This document shows, piece by piece, positions 31,149-41,425 of a stretch of 64,000 nt of DNA. The notes under the pieces are model-generated. The model did not search any database and had not been told where the DNA came from. It saw only the letters and a list, made by a program, of their open reading frames with translations. The translations under genes were made by a program, and so were the position numbers. The stretch comes from Candidatus Atribacteria bacterium. GTDB taxonomy: Bacteria > Atribacterota > Atribacteria > Atribacterales > Thermatribacteraceae. Numbering within the stretch: the first letter of the stretch is position 1; each line of letters starts with the position of its first letter. The DNA is taken from NCBI GenBank assembly GCA_029982245.1, contig JARRBX010000001.1:1-64000 (forward strand), given 5' to 3'.

Positions 31149-33572
31149 TTAAATGCTCACTTTTTCTAATTTTCGAAAACGAATCTGATTGCTGTCATCA
31201 AGATATGCTTCTATAACATCTCCTTCTTGAAAGGTACCTCTTATGAGCTCACCAGAGAGGGGAGCTTCTATTTGTTTTTGAATCAATCTCCGCAAAGGTC
31301 GGGCCCCATAATCGGGGTCATAGCCTGCTTCAGCAAGGAACTCCTTGACCTCTTCTGCAAGAACCAGGTCCATACCTTGTTCTTGCAACCGCTTTCGCAA
31401 CCTGGACACCATAAGATCAACGATTTTTTTAATATCTTCTTTGCGCAAAGGATTAAATACCACTATTTCATCAATGCGGTTAATAAACTCGGGCTTTAAT
31501 CTACTATGCACTTCCTCTAAAACCTTGTTTTTTACCCTCCGCAGTTCTTCCGTGTTTTCAGGGTCAACATTTCTGAAATAGTGACTGCCCAGATTAGAAG
31601 TCATTATAATGACCGTATTCTTAAAATCAACTGTTCTACCCTGACCGTCGGTCAGTCTTCCGTCATCAAGAATTTGCAAAAGGATGTTAAAAACATCGGG
31701 ATGTGCCTTCTCTATTTCGTCAAAAAGAATCACCTGATAAGGTCTTCTTCGCACTACCTCGGTTAATTGGCCACCTTCTTCATAACCCACATAACCAGGA
31801 GGTGCACCTATCAGGCGAGCAACAGAGTGCTTTTCCATATACTCAGACATATCAATCCGCAAAAGCGCGTTTTCATCTCCAAACAGGAACTCAGCCAGGG
31901 TTTTAGCCAGTTCGGTTTTACCCACACCGGTAGGACCAAGGAAAAGAAAAGAGCCAACTGGTCTGTTCGCCTCAGCTATACCAGCACGAGAACGCCTTAT
32001 CGCTTCAGCAACTGCTCTCACTGCCTCTTCCTGGTCAATTAAGCGCTTGTGGAGTTCATCTTCCATTCGGATTAACCTTTCTTTCTCTTTTTGAAGTAAA
32101 CGTCCAACCGGAATACCAGTCCAGCTGGAAACTACTTCTGCTATGTCTTCCTCACTTATCACTTCATTAATTCTTTTGTTTTGCATCCACTCTTCCTTCG
32201 CTTTAATATATTCGCTTTGCAGGGCTTCAGCTTCGTCCCTGAGACGAGCTGCCTTTTCATACTCCTGCGCCTGTACCGCTGCCATACCTTCTTTAGCAAG
32301 CTCCTGCAGTCGTTCTTCCATTGCCTTGATTTCAGGAGGAACACTTTGCAGTTCTATTCTCTTTTTACTGGCTGCCTCATCAAGAAGGTCAATAGCTTTA
32401 TCGGGTAAAAAGCGATCAGTAATATATTTGTCCGACAGACGACAGGCTGCATCAATTGCTTCGTCACTGATTTTCACCTTATGGTAGGCTTCATACTTGT
32501 CTCGCAAACCTCTCAAAATTTCTTTACTCTCTTCAACAGAAGGTTCGGAAACGAAAACCGGCTGAAATCTTCGCTCCAAAGCAGGATCTTTCTCAATATA
32601 TTTACGGTATTCATCAAGAGTGGTAGCTCCGATACACTGGAGCTCTCCTCGAGCTAACGCTGGCTTGAGCATGTTAGCAGCGTCAATGGCCCCTTCTGCC
32701 GCTCCAGCCCCCACCACGGTGTGTAGTTCGTCTATAAACAGGATAATTTTGCCCTGTGACTTCTGAACTTCTTCAAGAACCGACTTTAGACGCTCCTCAA
32801 ATTCTCCTCTGAACTTCGCTCCCGCAAGTAGTGCACCCATGTCAAGAGCAACAATTCTCTTCCCTTTCAAACTCTCTGGGACGTTTCCTTGTACAATTCT
32901 TTGAGCAAGACCCTCCACGATGGCTGTCTTGCCCACACCAGGATCACCAATCAAAACAGGGTTGTTTTTAGTTCTTCGAGAGAGAATCTGAATAACTCTT
33001 TGAATTTCTTTATCCCTACCTATTACTGGATCCAGCTTGCCCTCTTTAGCCAGCTGAGTCAGGTCCCTGCCATACTTTTCAAGCGCCATATACTTCCCTT
33101 CCGCATACGGATCATCCACTCTTCTCTGCCCCCTTATTTCCTGAAGTGCTCGGTAAATCTTCTCAACATCCAGACCATAAGCCTTCAGGATACGATGGCT
33201 CGCCCCGCTTTCCTCCCGTGCAACAGCAATCAGAAGGTGCTCTACACCCACATAGGTGTCTTTAAGCCTCTGGGCTTCCTCAATAGCACCATCCAGAACC
33301 GATTTTGCTCGTGGCGTCAGGTAAATCTGCAACTCTGAACCATGCTGATAAACCTTGGGCAGGCGCTCTAAAGCATCTTCAAGCTCTCGCTGCAAAACCT
33401 GGGGGTCAACACCACAGCGAGAAATTATCTGTGAAGCCAAGCCTTCTGGTTGTTTTAAAAGAGCGAGAAGAATATGCTCTACATCAAGCTGGTTATGATG
33501 GGACTCTATGAGAATATCCTGAGCAATAGAAATCACTTCACGTGCCTTTTCTGTAAAACGATCAAACTGCAT
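31149..33572 (-). CDS. clpC: AAA+ unfoldase ClpC
   Basis: 807-aa Clp/Hsp100 ATPase that feeds substrates to ClpP. Order: Clp N-domain repeats ([40 protein letters not shown]), AAA-1 with [18 protein letters not shown], a UVR-type middle region at about 410-450 ([20 protein letters not shown]), and AAA-2 with [20 protein letters not shown]. The C-terminal D2 small domain includes [20 protein letters not shown]. The UVR motif distinguishes it from ClpB. SD AGGAGG precedes ATG 33572. It follows dnaJ by 50 bp with no terminator, so both should be driven by the CtsR-boxed promoter at 34757. No ctsR, mcsA or mcsB is in the window. Confidence 0.95.
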   Translation of the reverse strand: MQFDRFTEKAREVISIAQDILIESHHNQLDVEHILLALLKQPEGLASQIISRCGVDPQVLQRELEDALERLPKVYQHGSELQIYLTPRAKSVLDGAIEEAQRLKDTYVGVEHLLIAVAREESGASHRILKAYGLDVEKIYRALQEIRGQRRVDDPYAEGKYMALEKYGRDLTQLAKEGKLDPVIGRDKEIQRVIQILSRRTKNNPVLIGDPGVGKTAIVEGLAQRIVQGNVPESLKGKRIVALDMGALLAGAKFRGEFEERLKSVLEEVQKSQGKIILFIDELHTVVGAGAAEGAIDAANMLKPALARGELQCIGATTLDEYRKYIEKDPALERRFQPVFVSEPSVEESKEILRGLRDKYEAYHKVKISDEAIDAACRLSDKYITDRFLPDKAIDLLDEAASKKRIELQSVPPEIKAMEERLQELAKEGMAAVQAQEYEKAARLRDEAEALQSEYIKAKEEWMQNKRINEVISEEDIAEVVSSWTGIPVGRLLQKEKERLIRMEDELHKRLIDQEEAVRAVAEAIRRSRAGIAEANRPVGSFLFLGPTGVGKTELAKTLAEFLFGDENALLRIDMSEYMEKHSVARLIGAPPGYVGYEEGGQLTEVVRRRPYQVILFDEIEKAHPDVFNILLQILDDGRLTDGQGRTVDFKNTVIIMTSNLGSHYFRNVDPENTEELRRVKNKVLEEVHSRLKPEFINRIDEIVVFNPLRKEDIKKIVDLMVSRLRKRLQEQGMDLVLAEEVKEFLAEAGYDPDYGARPLRRLIQKQIEAPLSGELIRGTFQEGDVIEAYLDDSNQIRFRKLEKVSI

Positions 33573-33622
33573 CGCTCAAACCTCCTTCTCTTAGGAAATT
33601 TATTCATCTCAAATGCCAATTA

Positions 33623-34702
33623 TTAAGAAACCAAATTAAGTCTCGGATTTTCGTGTCTCAAAGTAGCCAGTTCTTGGAACAACTCTTTTTCCTTAGCGCT
33701 TAACTGGCGAGGTAAAACTACCTGTACTTTGACTAGCAAATCGCCTTTTTCCTTAGTTTTAGGATCTACAAAACCCAAACCCTTTAAGCGCAACACAGTA
33801 CCATTTTGGGTTTCAGGAGGAATTTTCAATCTGACTTTTTTACCATCTAAGAGAGGAATTTCAACCTCCGCTCCAAGCAAAGCTTCATAAAGAGTTACCG
33901 GTAAATCCAGGCTCAAATTCGAACCTTCTTTACGGAAAACTGGATGGGGTTTTATTTTGATCCGCAAATAAAGATCTCTACCACCAGCAACACCTGGGAT
34001 GCGCAGCTTTGACCCATCATCCAGGCCTGGAGGTATGGTTACATTAACTGTTTTGCTTTTCCTAATTACTCCTTCTCCATTACAAGATGAACACACTCCA
34101 AAGTTACCACTTTTACCAGTACCAGAGCAGGCACTACATATTTCATCAAAGGCAACTTTTATATTTCTGGTGGTCCCCCGATACACTTCCTCCAGACTAA
34201 TTTCCACTTCATGGGTAGGTTCTGAAGTCGGAGTTTCTTTTTTAGTAGTATGCTCTGCAAAAGGACTGCTCCGATAGGTACGATATACCCTGAATCCTCT
34301 CCCAGAAGGTCTCTCTGAAGAAAAAATATCACCGAAGAGTATTTTGAAAAAGTCGCTAAAATCTTCAAAGCCACCCCACTCTGCCTGTGCCTCACCCGCA
34401 GTATAATACCGTTGTCCAGAAGCCCCATACTTGCGATAAAAATCTTGCCAGAACTGCTCCGTATTTTGTTGTCCATAGGTATTCCAGGCGGCTCCAAGTT
34501 CATCATACCTTTTTCGTTTTTCGGGGTCACTCAAAACCTCATAGGCTTCATTAATTTCCTTGAATTTTTTTTCTGCTTCTTTATCGCCTGGGTTCAGATC
34601 TGGATGATATTTTCTTGCCAGTCGCCGATAAGCGCGTTTTATTTCCTTTTCATCAGCGTTTCTATCAACTCCCAGTATTTTGTAGTAATCTTTAAATTCC
34701 AT
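33623..34702 (-). CDS. dnaJ: DnaJ-family co-chaperone with a half-size zinc finger
   Basis: About 359 aa. The J domain (about 1-70) has [20 protein letters not shown] and the HPD motif in [17 protein letters not shown] Gly/aromatic linker with [20 protein letters not shown] follows. The zinc region has only two CxxCxGxG repeats (CSACSGTG and CSSCNGEG) separated by a few residues, against four in classical DnaJ. C-terminal substrate-binding domains continue to [22 protein letters not shown] 34702 ([11 protein letters not shown]) matches the family; the frame opens at 34717. Architecture lies between DnaJ and CbpA, so naming is provisional. Confidence 0.85.
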   Translation of the reverse strand: MEFKDYYKILGVDRNADEKEIKRAYRRLARKYHPDLNPGDKEAEKKFKEINEAYEVLSDPEKRKRYDELGAAWNTYGQQNTEQFWQDFYRKYGASGQRYYTAGEAQAEWGGFEDFSDFFKILFGDIFSSERPSGRGFRVYRTYRSSPFAEHTTKKETPTSEPTHEVEISLEEVYRGTTRNIKVAFDEICSACSGTGKSGNFGVCSSCNGEGVIRKSKTVNVTIPPGLDDGSKLRIPGVAGGRDLYLRIKIKPHPVFRKEGSNLSLDLPVTLYEALLGAEVEIPLLDGKKVRLKIPPETQNGTVLRLKGLGFVDPKTKEKGDLLVKVQVVLPRQLSAKEKELFQELATLRHENPRLNLVS

Positions 34703-34730
34703 ACCGCCACCAACCATCCTTACGGGTTAA

Positions 34731-34747
34731 TTTTACCTTCTTTGACC
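34731..34747 (-). promoter_or_regulatory. CtsR-like heptad repeat operator
   Basis: Minus strand reads GGTCAAA-GAA-GGTAAAA. The CtsR consensus is a direct repeat (A/G)GTCAAA-NAN-(A/G)GTCAAA; the first heptad is perfect, the spacer fits, and the second heptad has one mismatch. It starts within a few bases of the predicted transcription start of dnaJ-clpC, the standard repressing position for class III heat-shock genes. Confidence 0.65.
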
Positions 34748-34756
34748 TTCACGAGC

Positions 34757-34785
34757 ATTATAATATCTCCCCTGCAAGTTGTCAA
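34757..34785 (-). promoter_or_regulatory. consensus sigma70 promoter for dnaJ-clpC
   Basis: TTGACA (34780-34785) and TATAAT (34757-34762) on the minus strand are both perfect and are separated by exactly 17 nt. It is the best promoter in the window. The predicted start is near 34750, leaving a leader of about 50 nt that contains the CtsR-like box. Confidence 0.85.
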
Positions 34786-34956
34786 CAAAACACTACCTCG
34801 AACTTATTGAATACCAAGAACTTTTGGAAAGTCCAAGCAGAGGAAACCCTTATAAGAAAGATACCAGAAAAAAAGCAGTAAATAAAGCCCAAGTAAAACC
34901 GAAAAAATCTGGACCATAAGTGGGATAGATAGTTCGACCCCTGTGCAGGTTAAAAA

Positions 34957-35517
34957 CTACAAACCAAGCTCCTGGCTTTTCTCTTTCATAGCTGCAAGAG
35001 AAAGGGAAAGAAAATCCTCAAGAGAAAGCCCCAATTTTTCGCAACTTCTTATCTGCTCCCGGTCAGCACCCCTGGCAAAACTCTTTTCCTTAAAGCGATT
35101 CAACAGGAAGTCCAGATCAAGGGGAGCCAATTTCTTTTGAGGATGAATAAGCGCACAGGCTACGATGAAACCGCTGGTTGGGTCTACACAAAAAATAGCC
35201 CATTCCAGCTTGTTCTGAGGGGAAAAACCCGTCGCTGGATTGTGTGCCTTAATGGCCCTCAAGACTTCCTCTCCCAATCCTAAATCAGCAAGCATTTCCG
35301 CGCCAACTAATCCATGATAAGCGGGATTGTCCTTAGTCTGCTCATAATCAATATCGTGCAGAAGACCCACCAGTGACCACGAAGTAGGATCTTCCCCCAA
35401 TTTTCGAGCAAGCGCAGCCATAATGCTTTCACAAGCAAGAGCGTGTTTGATAAGATTTGGGTTTCTGAGGTGCTTTTCCAAAAGCCTTATTGCTTCTTCT
35501 CTTTCCAAACTATCCAC
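34957..35517 (-). CDS. HDIG-domain protein, putative metal-dependent phosphohydrolase
   Basis: 186 aa HD-superfamily protein. Ligands are visible as LIKHALACESIMAALARKLG (first His), SLVGLLHDIDYEQTKDNPAYH (HD pair) and AIKAHNPATGF. AIFCVDPTSGFIVACALIHP provides the late Asp. Proteins of this HDIG type are common, but their substrates are mostly unknown. The start is GTG 35515-35517; it overlaps the stop of the LysM/M23 gene by 8 bp. The 239-bp gap after it holds the dnaJ promoter and no convincing terminator. Confidence 0.85.
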   Translation of the reverse strand: MDSLEREEAIRLLEKHLRNPNLIKHALACESIMAALARKLGEDPTSWSLVGLLHDIDYEQTKDNPAYHGLVGAEMLADLGLGEEVLRAIKAHNPATGFSPQNKLEWAIFCVDPTSGFIVACALIHPQKKLAPLDLDFLLNRFKEKSFARGADREQIRSCEKLGLSLEDFLSLSLAAMKEKSQELGL

Positions 35518-36871
35518 CTCGCAAATATTGAAGAGGATTCACCGCTTTATTGTTAACCCTCACTTCAAAATGGAGATGATAGCCAGTAGCATTGCCAGTG
35601 CGTCCCACCCGGGCAATAGGGTCTCCACGATTAACCCGTTCCCCTCGAGTAACCAGATTAGCCGAGTTATGTGCATAAAGCGTTTGAAAACCATTAGGAT
35701 GAGAAATAATAACCACTCTTCCATAACCACTCATCCAGCCACTATAGGTTACCACACCACTTTGGGCTGCCCTGATAATCGAGCCAGGAGGAGCTGCAAT
35801 ATCTATTCCATAGTGAAAGTTCCTACTCCTTCTTCCAAAGTACGAAGTAATGCGTCCCCGAAGTGGCCACGTAAAGCCTCCCCCACCTCCGTAATTTGGA
35901 GCAAGGTGGGAAGGAATACGAATTTTCTGGCCAATCCTGAGTATACTCCGCTCCGTTAAACCATTCACACTCGCCAGAAGCTCAATAGAAACCTTAAACC
36001 TTCGAGAAATTGACCACAGGGTGTCACCTTTTTGAATCTCGTAAATTACGTAATCTTGAGAAAAAGTAGTAACTTTCTGAGCAGGAGGGATAACCAGACT
36101 CTGGCCAACTTTTAGCTTATCAGGGTTAGAAAGATTATTGGCCACAAGAAGTGAGTTAATGGAAACTCCGAAACGGCGAGAGATTGACCACAAAGTATCA
36201 CCTGGGCACACCTCATAGACTTGCATCTCCTGTTCTTTTTCACTGACAACAGCTGGATGCTCTGGGGATTCAACTTTTTGCAGCTCTCCAAGAGGAATTA
36301 CGAGCTCCATACCCACTTGCAAAACCGAGTTCTCATCAAGCCCGTTTGCTTCCATGATGCTGCGCATGTCCACCCCGTAAAAACGAGAAATCAACCAGAG
36401 CGATTCTCCCTTCTGAACCCGGTGTTTCGTAGTAGCAGTAAGAAGCTCCTCTCTCTTCTGCCCATCACCAGCTTGTGGCGCTTCTCCAGTAGGGATAACA
36501 ATAGTTTGACCTTCTCTGAGAATACTTTGTTCACTTAACCCGTTTGCTTCCATCAAGCTTTTCAGTGATACCCCAAAAGACCTGGATATCGTCCAAAGAG
36601 TATCTCCAGGCCTCACCTGGTAGTTAACCCGAGGGGAATCATTCACCGAGGGGATGACCAGCTCAGTTCCAACCTGCAAAATACTGTCTTCGGTCAAACC
36701 GTTAGCCTTCATAAGCTTCTCAAGGGAAACCCCATACTTTCTGGAAATTACCCAGAGTGTATCGCCCGGCTTCACCACATAATGCACGTCAGAAGGCCAG
36801 GCAGAAACAGTTAGGAAAAGCAGGGTCAAACTTATAGTAAAAAATGCCAGAAAATTCCGGATTTTCAGCAT
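35510..36871 (-). CDS. LysM-repeat M23 family murein metallopeptidase
   Basis: 453 aa, exported. A signal peptide spans about residues 1-27 (LAFFTISLTLLFLTVSAWPS). Five LysM repeats follow, each with a GDTLWxISRxFGVS-like core (YVVKPGDTLWVISRKYGVS, HRVQKGESLWLISRFYGVD and so on), joined by Ser/Glu-rich spacers. The C-terminal M23 (LytM) domain has the zinc ligands in FHYGIDIAAPPGS, ISHPNGFQTLYAH and GYHLHFEVRVNNKAVNP; all are intact, so it should be an active endopeptidase or a close EnvC/NlpD-like activator. It follows ileS with a 7-bp overlap. Confidence 0.93.
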   Translation of the reverse strand: MLKIRNFLAFFTISLTLLFLTVSAWPSDVHYVVKPGDTLWVISRKYGVSLEKLMKANGLTEDSILQVGTELVIPSVNDSPRVNYQVRPGDTLWTISRSFGVSLKSLMEANGLSEQSILREGQTIVIPTGEAPQAGDGQKREELLTATTKHRVQKGESLWLISRFYGVDMRSIMEANGLDENSVLQVGMELVIPLGELQKVESPEHPAVVSEKEQEMQVYEVCPGDTLWSISRRFGVSINSLLVANNLSNPDKLKVGQSLVIPPAQKVTTFSQDYVIYEIQKGDTLWSISRRFKVSIELLASVNGLTERSILRIGQKIRIPSHLAPNYGGGGGFTWPLRGRITSYFGRRSRNFHYGIDIAAPPGSIIRAAQSGVVTYSGWMSGYGRVVIISHPNGFQTLYAHNSANLVTRGERVNRGDPIARVGRTGNATGYHLHFEVRVNNKAVNPLQYLRGG

Positions 36872-39800
36872 TTTTTAACTCCAAGAATCGCTTTCATTCC
36901 CGAAACCTGGAACTCTTCTTTAAAAATCTGGTTGCCATCAATTTTACCAAAAACAATTTCTTTGGCCAGAACTTCTTCTCGAATCAAGGGTGCAAGTTCA
37001 AGAAAAACTTGTTTTAACGGCTCCGCTGTGGAGTCATCAACCAAAAGCACTATGCGGTCGGTAATCTCAAAACCCGCTTCCTTGCGCATTAACTGTACAC
37101 GATGGATAACGTCCCTAACTATTCCTTCTTTCCTGAGTTCCTCATCTAAAGCTGCATCAAGGATAACCGCATATTTACCCGCACTTTCCATGTGCAAAGT
37201 GCCCGTTGTTTTAAGAAGAACCTCAACCTCCGAATGCGATAAAACAATCGGTCCGTCCTTCAAATGGAGAACAAGCTCTCCCTGCTCAAACAAACGCAGA
37301 GCTTCGTCTCGTGAGCATTTAGTCAAAAAACTGGCGATTTCCTTAACTTTTTCTCCAAACCGAGGACCTAATTCTTTAAAGTTGGGTTTCAAAACGATTT
37401 GTACCTCTTCAGGCAAGTGCTCAAGCCAGTCCACCTGTTTAACATTAAGTTCCTCTTTCAATAAATTTTCGAATTGGCGTGCGCGTTCTCGCTCACTTAC
37501 CTCAGGCACAACCAGCAAAGCTCTTCTCAGAGGCTGGCGGAGTTTGATGTTGATTTTGTTACGGACTGACCTACCCAAGTTAGCAAGCGTTCGCACTACC
37601 TCCATGGTGGCAACAAGTTCTTTGTCCAACAATTCTTCCCGAGACAAAGGGTAATCTTCAAGATGAACACTCTCCCTTCTCTGCTGAATCTTCTGCGTTA
37701 AACGCTGATAAGCAAGCTCAGCAGCAAAGGGAATAAAAGGAGCCATTAAGCGGCTCAACTCAAACAACACTCTAAAGAGCGTTTTATAGGCACTTTCTTT
37801 ATCTTCGTCCCAACCTTCCTTCCAGAAACGTCTTCTTGAACGCCTTATATACCAGTTACTCAAATCCTCCACCACAAAGTATTCAATGGCCTTAGCAGCT
37901 TTGGAAATTTCAAAAGATTCCAGGCAGCTTCTTACCTCGTTTATCAAAAAGTGGAGACGAGCAACAATCCAGCGGTCAAAAACGTTGCTCCTCTCGATAT
38001 CCCATTCTGGAAGGTACACAGGTTCAAAGCCGTCGATATTAGCATAGGTAACGAAAAAGTTAAAAACATTCCAGAAGGTACTGAAGAACTTACTGAACAC
38101 CTCACCCAGCGCCTTTTTGCCAAAACGTTTGGGCATCCAGGGAGGAGAAACTGAGAAAACGTACCAGCGTAGCACATCAGCACCATACATGGAAATCAGT
38201 TCCCAGGGGCTAATCACATTACCAATGTGCTTACTCATTTTCTGCCCCTTTTCGTCCAAACCAAGCTCGGTTACCAAGCAGTTGCGATAGGCAGGAGACG
38301 CAAATAACAGAGTAGCCAGCACATGCAAGCTGTAAAACCAGCCTCGAGTTTGGTCTATGGCCTCGCATATAAAATCAGCCGGGAAACTCTGTGCAAACTC
38401 TTCCTGATTCTCAAAAGGGTAATGATATTGCGCCACAAACATCGCACCCGAATCAAACCAGCAGTCGATGACTTCCCTGACCCGACGCATAACACCAGAA
38501 CAATGAGGACACTGTATAATAACCTCATCCACATAAGGGCGATGTAACTCAATACTGTCAAGCCTTTTCAAAGATCGAGAGCGAAGCTCGGCTATGGAAC
38601 CTATGGCCTCTTTAGAATTACAGTTTTCACAAACCCATATATTCAGAGGTGTTCCCCAATAGCGCTCCCGAGAAAGAGCCCAGTCAACCACGTTTTCAAG
38701 AAAATTCCCAAACCTTCCTTCCTGAATATGAGGTGGAAACCAGTTGATTTTGCGATTATTCTCGATAAGGAGATCTCGGAAGGCAGTAGTCTTAATAAAC
38801 CAGCTTTCCTTGGCGTAGTACAAAAGAGGCGTATCACACCTCCAGCAAAAAGGATAAGTGTGACGATACGTCTCTGCTCGGAAAAGCTTATTTTGCTCTC
38901 TCAGGTATTCAATAATCAAGGGGTCTGCATCCTTAACCCACATTCCCTTCCAGAGAAACACTTCATCAGAATAAGTGCCGTCAGGTTTAACTGGTTGTAA
39001 GACGGGAAGGTCATATTCTCTGGCCAAAGCCATATCATCTTCACCAAAGGCAGGGGCAATATGCACGATACCCGTTCCTTCTTCTGTAGAAACAAAATCT
39101 GCTCCAAAGACCTGATAACCCTTCTCAGCCTTCAGAAAGTCCATCAAAGGTTCATAACGTAACCCAATTAAGTCCTTACCTTTCAAGGAACGAACAACTT
39201 TGAACTCTTTTCTTTCTTCAGGGGTGAAAATGCGCTCAAAGCCTTGCCGGCTAAGGATAAACCTTTCCTGAGAAGTAAGGTGTTCTACCTCGAGATACTC
39301 AAGTTCTTTCCCCACCGCAAGCGCAACATTGGCCACCAAGGTCCAGGGGGTTGTAGTCCACACCAGGAAATACACCTTTTCCCGCCCAGCAATCTTAAAC
39401 TTAACAAAAATACTGGGGTCTTCAGTATCACGATATCCAAGCGCCACTTCGTGGCTGGAAAGCGAAGTGCCACAACGAGCACAGTAAGGAAGCACTTTGT
39501 GGCCCTGATAAAGTAAGCCTTTATCCCAAAGTTGCTTCAAAACCCACCACAAGCTCTCTATGTAATCATTATCAAAGGTAATATAGGGATTATCAAGGTC
39601 CATCCAGATGCCCATTCTCTCGGTGAGCTTTTCCCATTCCCGAATGTACTTCAATACACTTTCTTTACATTTTTTGTTGAAGCGGTCAATTCCATACTCT
39701 TCAATCTGAGGCTTACCAGAAATTCCCAGTTCCTTTTCAACTTCAAGTTCTACCGGCAAACCATGGGTATCCCAACCTGCTTTTCTGGGAACGTAATAAC

Positions 39801-40026
39801 CACACATCGTCTTATAGCGGGGAATGAGATCCTTTATGCTCCTTCCAATCACGTGTCCGGCATGAGGATAGCCATTGGCAGTGGGAGGACCTTCATAAAA
39901 AACAAAACGAGGGCTCTGCTCGCGTTGTTTAAGGCTTTTCTCAAAAATCGAGTTTCGCTTCCAGAACTCCAGAATTTCCTCTTCAAATTTCCCCCATTCT
40001 GTTTTAAGGTCCACTTGCTCAAACAC
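36865..40026 (-). CDS. ileS: isoleucyl-tRNA synthetase, type 2
   Basis: About 1053 aa class I aminoacyl-tRNA synthetase. HIGH equivalent GYPHAGHVIGRSIKDLIPRY, editing-domain segments WTTTPWTLVANVALAVGKEL and GTGIVHIAPAFGEDDMALAR, and KMSKHIGNVISPWEL are clear. GRSIKDLIPRY and the overall length mark the eukaryote-like type 2 group, which is often less sensitive to mupirocin. Zinc ligands CARCGTSL and CENCN are visible. I favour GTG 40026, which yields MFEQVDLKTEWGKFEEEILE and has a purine-rich SD; the frame stays open from a TTG at 40068 without an SD. Confidence 0.95.
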   Translation of the reverse strand: MFEQVDLKTEWGKFEEEILEFWKRNSIFEKSLKQREQSPRFVFYEGPPTANGYPHAGHVIGRSIKDLIPRYKTMCGYYVPRKAGWDTHGLPVELEVEKELGISGKPQIEEYGIDRFNKKCKESVLKYIREWEKLTERMGIWMDLDNPYITFDNDYIESLWWVLKQLWDKGLLYQGHKVLPYCARCGTSLSSHEVALGYRDTEDPSIFVKFKIAGREKVYFLVWTTTPWTLVANVALAVGKELEYLEVEHLTSQERFILSRQGFERIFTPEERKEFKVVRSLKGKDLIGLRYEPLMDFLKAEKGYQVFGADFVSTEEGTGIVHIAPAFGEDDMALAREYDLPVLQPVKPDGTYSDEVFLWKGMWVKDADPLIIEYLREQNKLFRAETYRHTYPFCWRCDTPLLYYAKESWFIKTTAFRDLLIENNRKINWFPPHIQEGRFGNFLENVVDWALSRERYWGTPLNIWVCENCNSKEAIGSIAELRSRSLKRLDSIELHRPYVDEVIIQCPHCSGVMRRVREVIDCWFDSGAMFVAQYHYPFENQEEFAQSFPADFICEAIDQTRGWFYSLHVLATLLFASPAYRNCLVTELGLDEKGQKMSKHIGNVISPWELISMYGADVLRWYVFSVSPPWMPKRFGKKALGEVFSKFFSTFWNVFNFFVTYANIDGFEPVYLPEWDIERSNVFDRWIVARLHFLINEVRSCLESFEISKAAKAIEYFVVEDLSNWYIRRSRRRFWKEGWDEDKESAYKTLFRVLFELSRLMAPFIPFAAELAYQRLTQKIQQRRESVHLEDYPLSREELLDKELVATMEVVRTLANLGRSVRNKINIKLRQPLRRALLVVPEVSERERARQFENLLKEELNVKQVDWLEHLPEEVQIVLKPNFKELGPRFGEKVKEIASFLTKCSRDEALRLFEQGELVLHLKDGPIVLSHSEVEVLLKTTGTLHMESAGKYAVILDAALDEELRKEGIVRDVIHRVQLMRKEAGFEITDRIVLLVDDSTAEPLKQVFLELAPLIREEVLAKEIVFGKIDGNQIFKEEFQVSGMKAILGVKKC

Positions 40027-40111
40027 TACTCCTTCACCTTCCTTTATAATCAGCTGTTTTTCAACCAAAACAGGATTATCTGCATACCATAAACAAAACA
40101 GTTCTCAAGTG

Positions 40112-41425
40112 CTAAGCTTTGGCATCCACTCTTATTGGCTCTACAATCATCCAAGGCAAAAGCCACCTGCCATAAACCCAGCGAGCATCTCTGGAAACTT
40201 CTTGAATGTTTTTAAGGGCTTCAAAGGCATTGCCGCTAATCATCACATTTTTGACTCTTCCCCGTATTTCTCCGTCCTCAACGTAGAAACCCAGGTTTAC
40301 ATTGCAAGAAAAGTGTCCAGCAGAAACATTACTCTGACCTAAACCCAGAACGCTATCTACAATCAATCCTTTTTCCAGCTCTTCAATAAGGGTCTCCTGG
40401 CTCCTTAACCCTCCCTTAACCTTAACACAGGAAAGCTCGGGATAGGGAAGAGTTCGATAGGATTGTCTGAAACCATTCCCAGAAGGCTCAACGCCTTCCA
40501 GAAAAGCAGAAAAAAGATCCCAAAAGGCTGACTTGACTTCTCCAGCCACAATCAGTTCCCTCTCTCGGACAGTCATAATTCCTTCATCATCAAAAGGACA
40601 GGAACCCAGTGTCCAGGCTTCGTAAGGCACTTCAGCAAGAGATAGAAGTGGCGAAAAAACCAGTTTCCCCAATTTGCCCTTCAGAAAAGAGCGATTAAAA
40701 GCAATATTTCTGCCGTTCAAAGCGTAAAAAAGAGGATAAAGTAAAACCAGCAAACCCTGGGGAGTGAAAAGAACAGGATAAGCTCCACCTTCAACCCTAC
40801 ATTCCTTCTGCGAAAATTCCAATCTGAAAAATATCTCGCTGATAAAGTGGTCAAGATCGATATCACGATTACCCCAAAATCTCTCTACAGAGAATTCCAG
40901 GATATCTGATTCCCTGGTCAAATTCACTTCAGCTTCTATTCCAAAAAAGGTTCGTTCGAAAGAAAGCATCTCCTGATGATGATTCACAAGCCCTTTCTTT
41001 TCCGTACCAGCTTTTACACTGAGATTTAAAACCACTTCTGGATATTCTTCCCTGATGCGGTCGATGACATAAGTTCCTATCTCTATCATCTCGGTAAAGT
41101 CAATATCAACCACCCGTCGGTCCACAAAGCTATCCCAACCCTTTAAAACGGGATACGAGGGTAGAGTGTACGCTACCTGGTCACCAAACTTGCTGATTGA
41201 GCAGGCCTTCTCCAGCATCTCCTCAAAAAGAGAGGGAGAATTAAAGGCCACAAAACCCAGCCTGCCCTCGTTGTTGATAACCCTGAGTCCAAACCCATCA
41301 GAGTCCTCGACCTCACACTGCCTTAAAATGCCACCCTCAAAACGAACGGTCTTTGACCTTACCTTGGCACGATAAAGGTCTCCCGCCATACCTTTACTGG
41401 CAAGCTTCTCCAATCCAGAAAACAT
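40112..41425 (-). CDS. pmbA: TldE/PmbA family metalloprotease subunit
   Basis: 437 aa, the TldE half of the TldD/TldE heterodimeric peptidase that trims partly unfolded peptides. The fold is seen in RFEGGILRQCEVEDSDGFGL, FVAFNSPSLFEEMLEKAC, ETLIEELEKGLIVDSVLGLG and VKNVMISGNAFEALKNIQEV. It has no HExxxH motif, as expected for TldE. Start overlaps the tldD stop (TAATG). In other bacteria the pair matures peptide antibiotics; no such precursor is visible here. Confidence 0.9.
   Translation of the reverse strand: MFSGLEKLASKGMAGDLYRAKVRSKTVRFEGGILRQCEVEDSDGFGLRVINNEGRLGFVAFNSPSLFEEMLEKACSISKFGDQVAYTLPSYPVLKGWDSFVDRRVVDIDFTEMIEIGTYVIDRIREEYPEVVLNLSVKAGTEKKGLVNHHQEMLSFERTFFGIEAEVNLTRESDILEFSVERFWGNRDIDLDHFISEIFFRLEFSQKECRVEGGAYPVLFTPQGLLVLLYPLFYALNGRNIAFNRSFLKGKLGKLVFSPLLSLAEVPYEAWTLGSCPFDDEGIMTVRERELIVAGEVKSAFWDLFSAFLEGVEPSGNGFRQSYRTLPYPELSCVKVKGGLRSQETLIEELEKGLIVDSVLGLGQSNVSAGHFSCNVNLGFYVEDGEIRGRVKNVMISGNAFEALKNIQEVSRDARWVYGRWLLPWMIVEPIRVDAKA

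Noticed and set aside
34718-34760. CIRCE (HrcA) element before dnaJ
   Set aside because: No TTAGCACTC-N9-GAGTGCTAA inverted repeat; the CtsR-like direct repeat explains the region better.
36001-36780. Tandem DNA repeats in the LysM gene
   Set aside because: The repeated GDTLWxISR units are diverged LysM domains, a normal feature of this peptidase type.
36932-37654. 240-codon plus-strand frame opposite ileS
   Set aside because: Ser/Thr-rich antisense frame with no family features; ileS is complete on the other strand.
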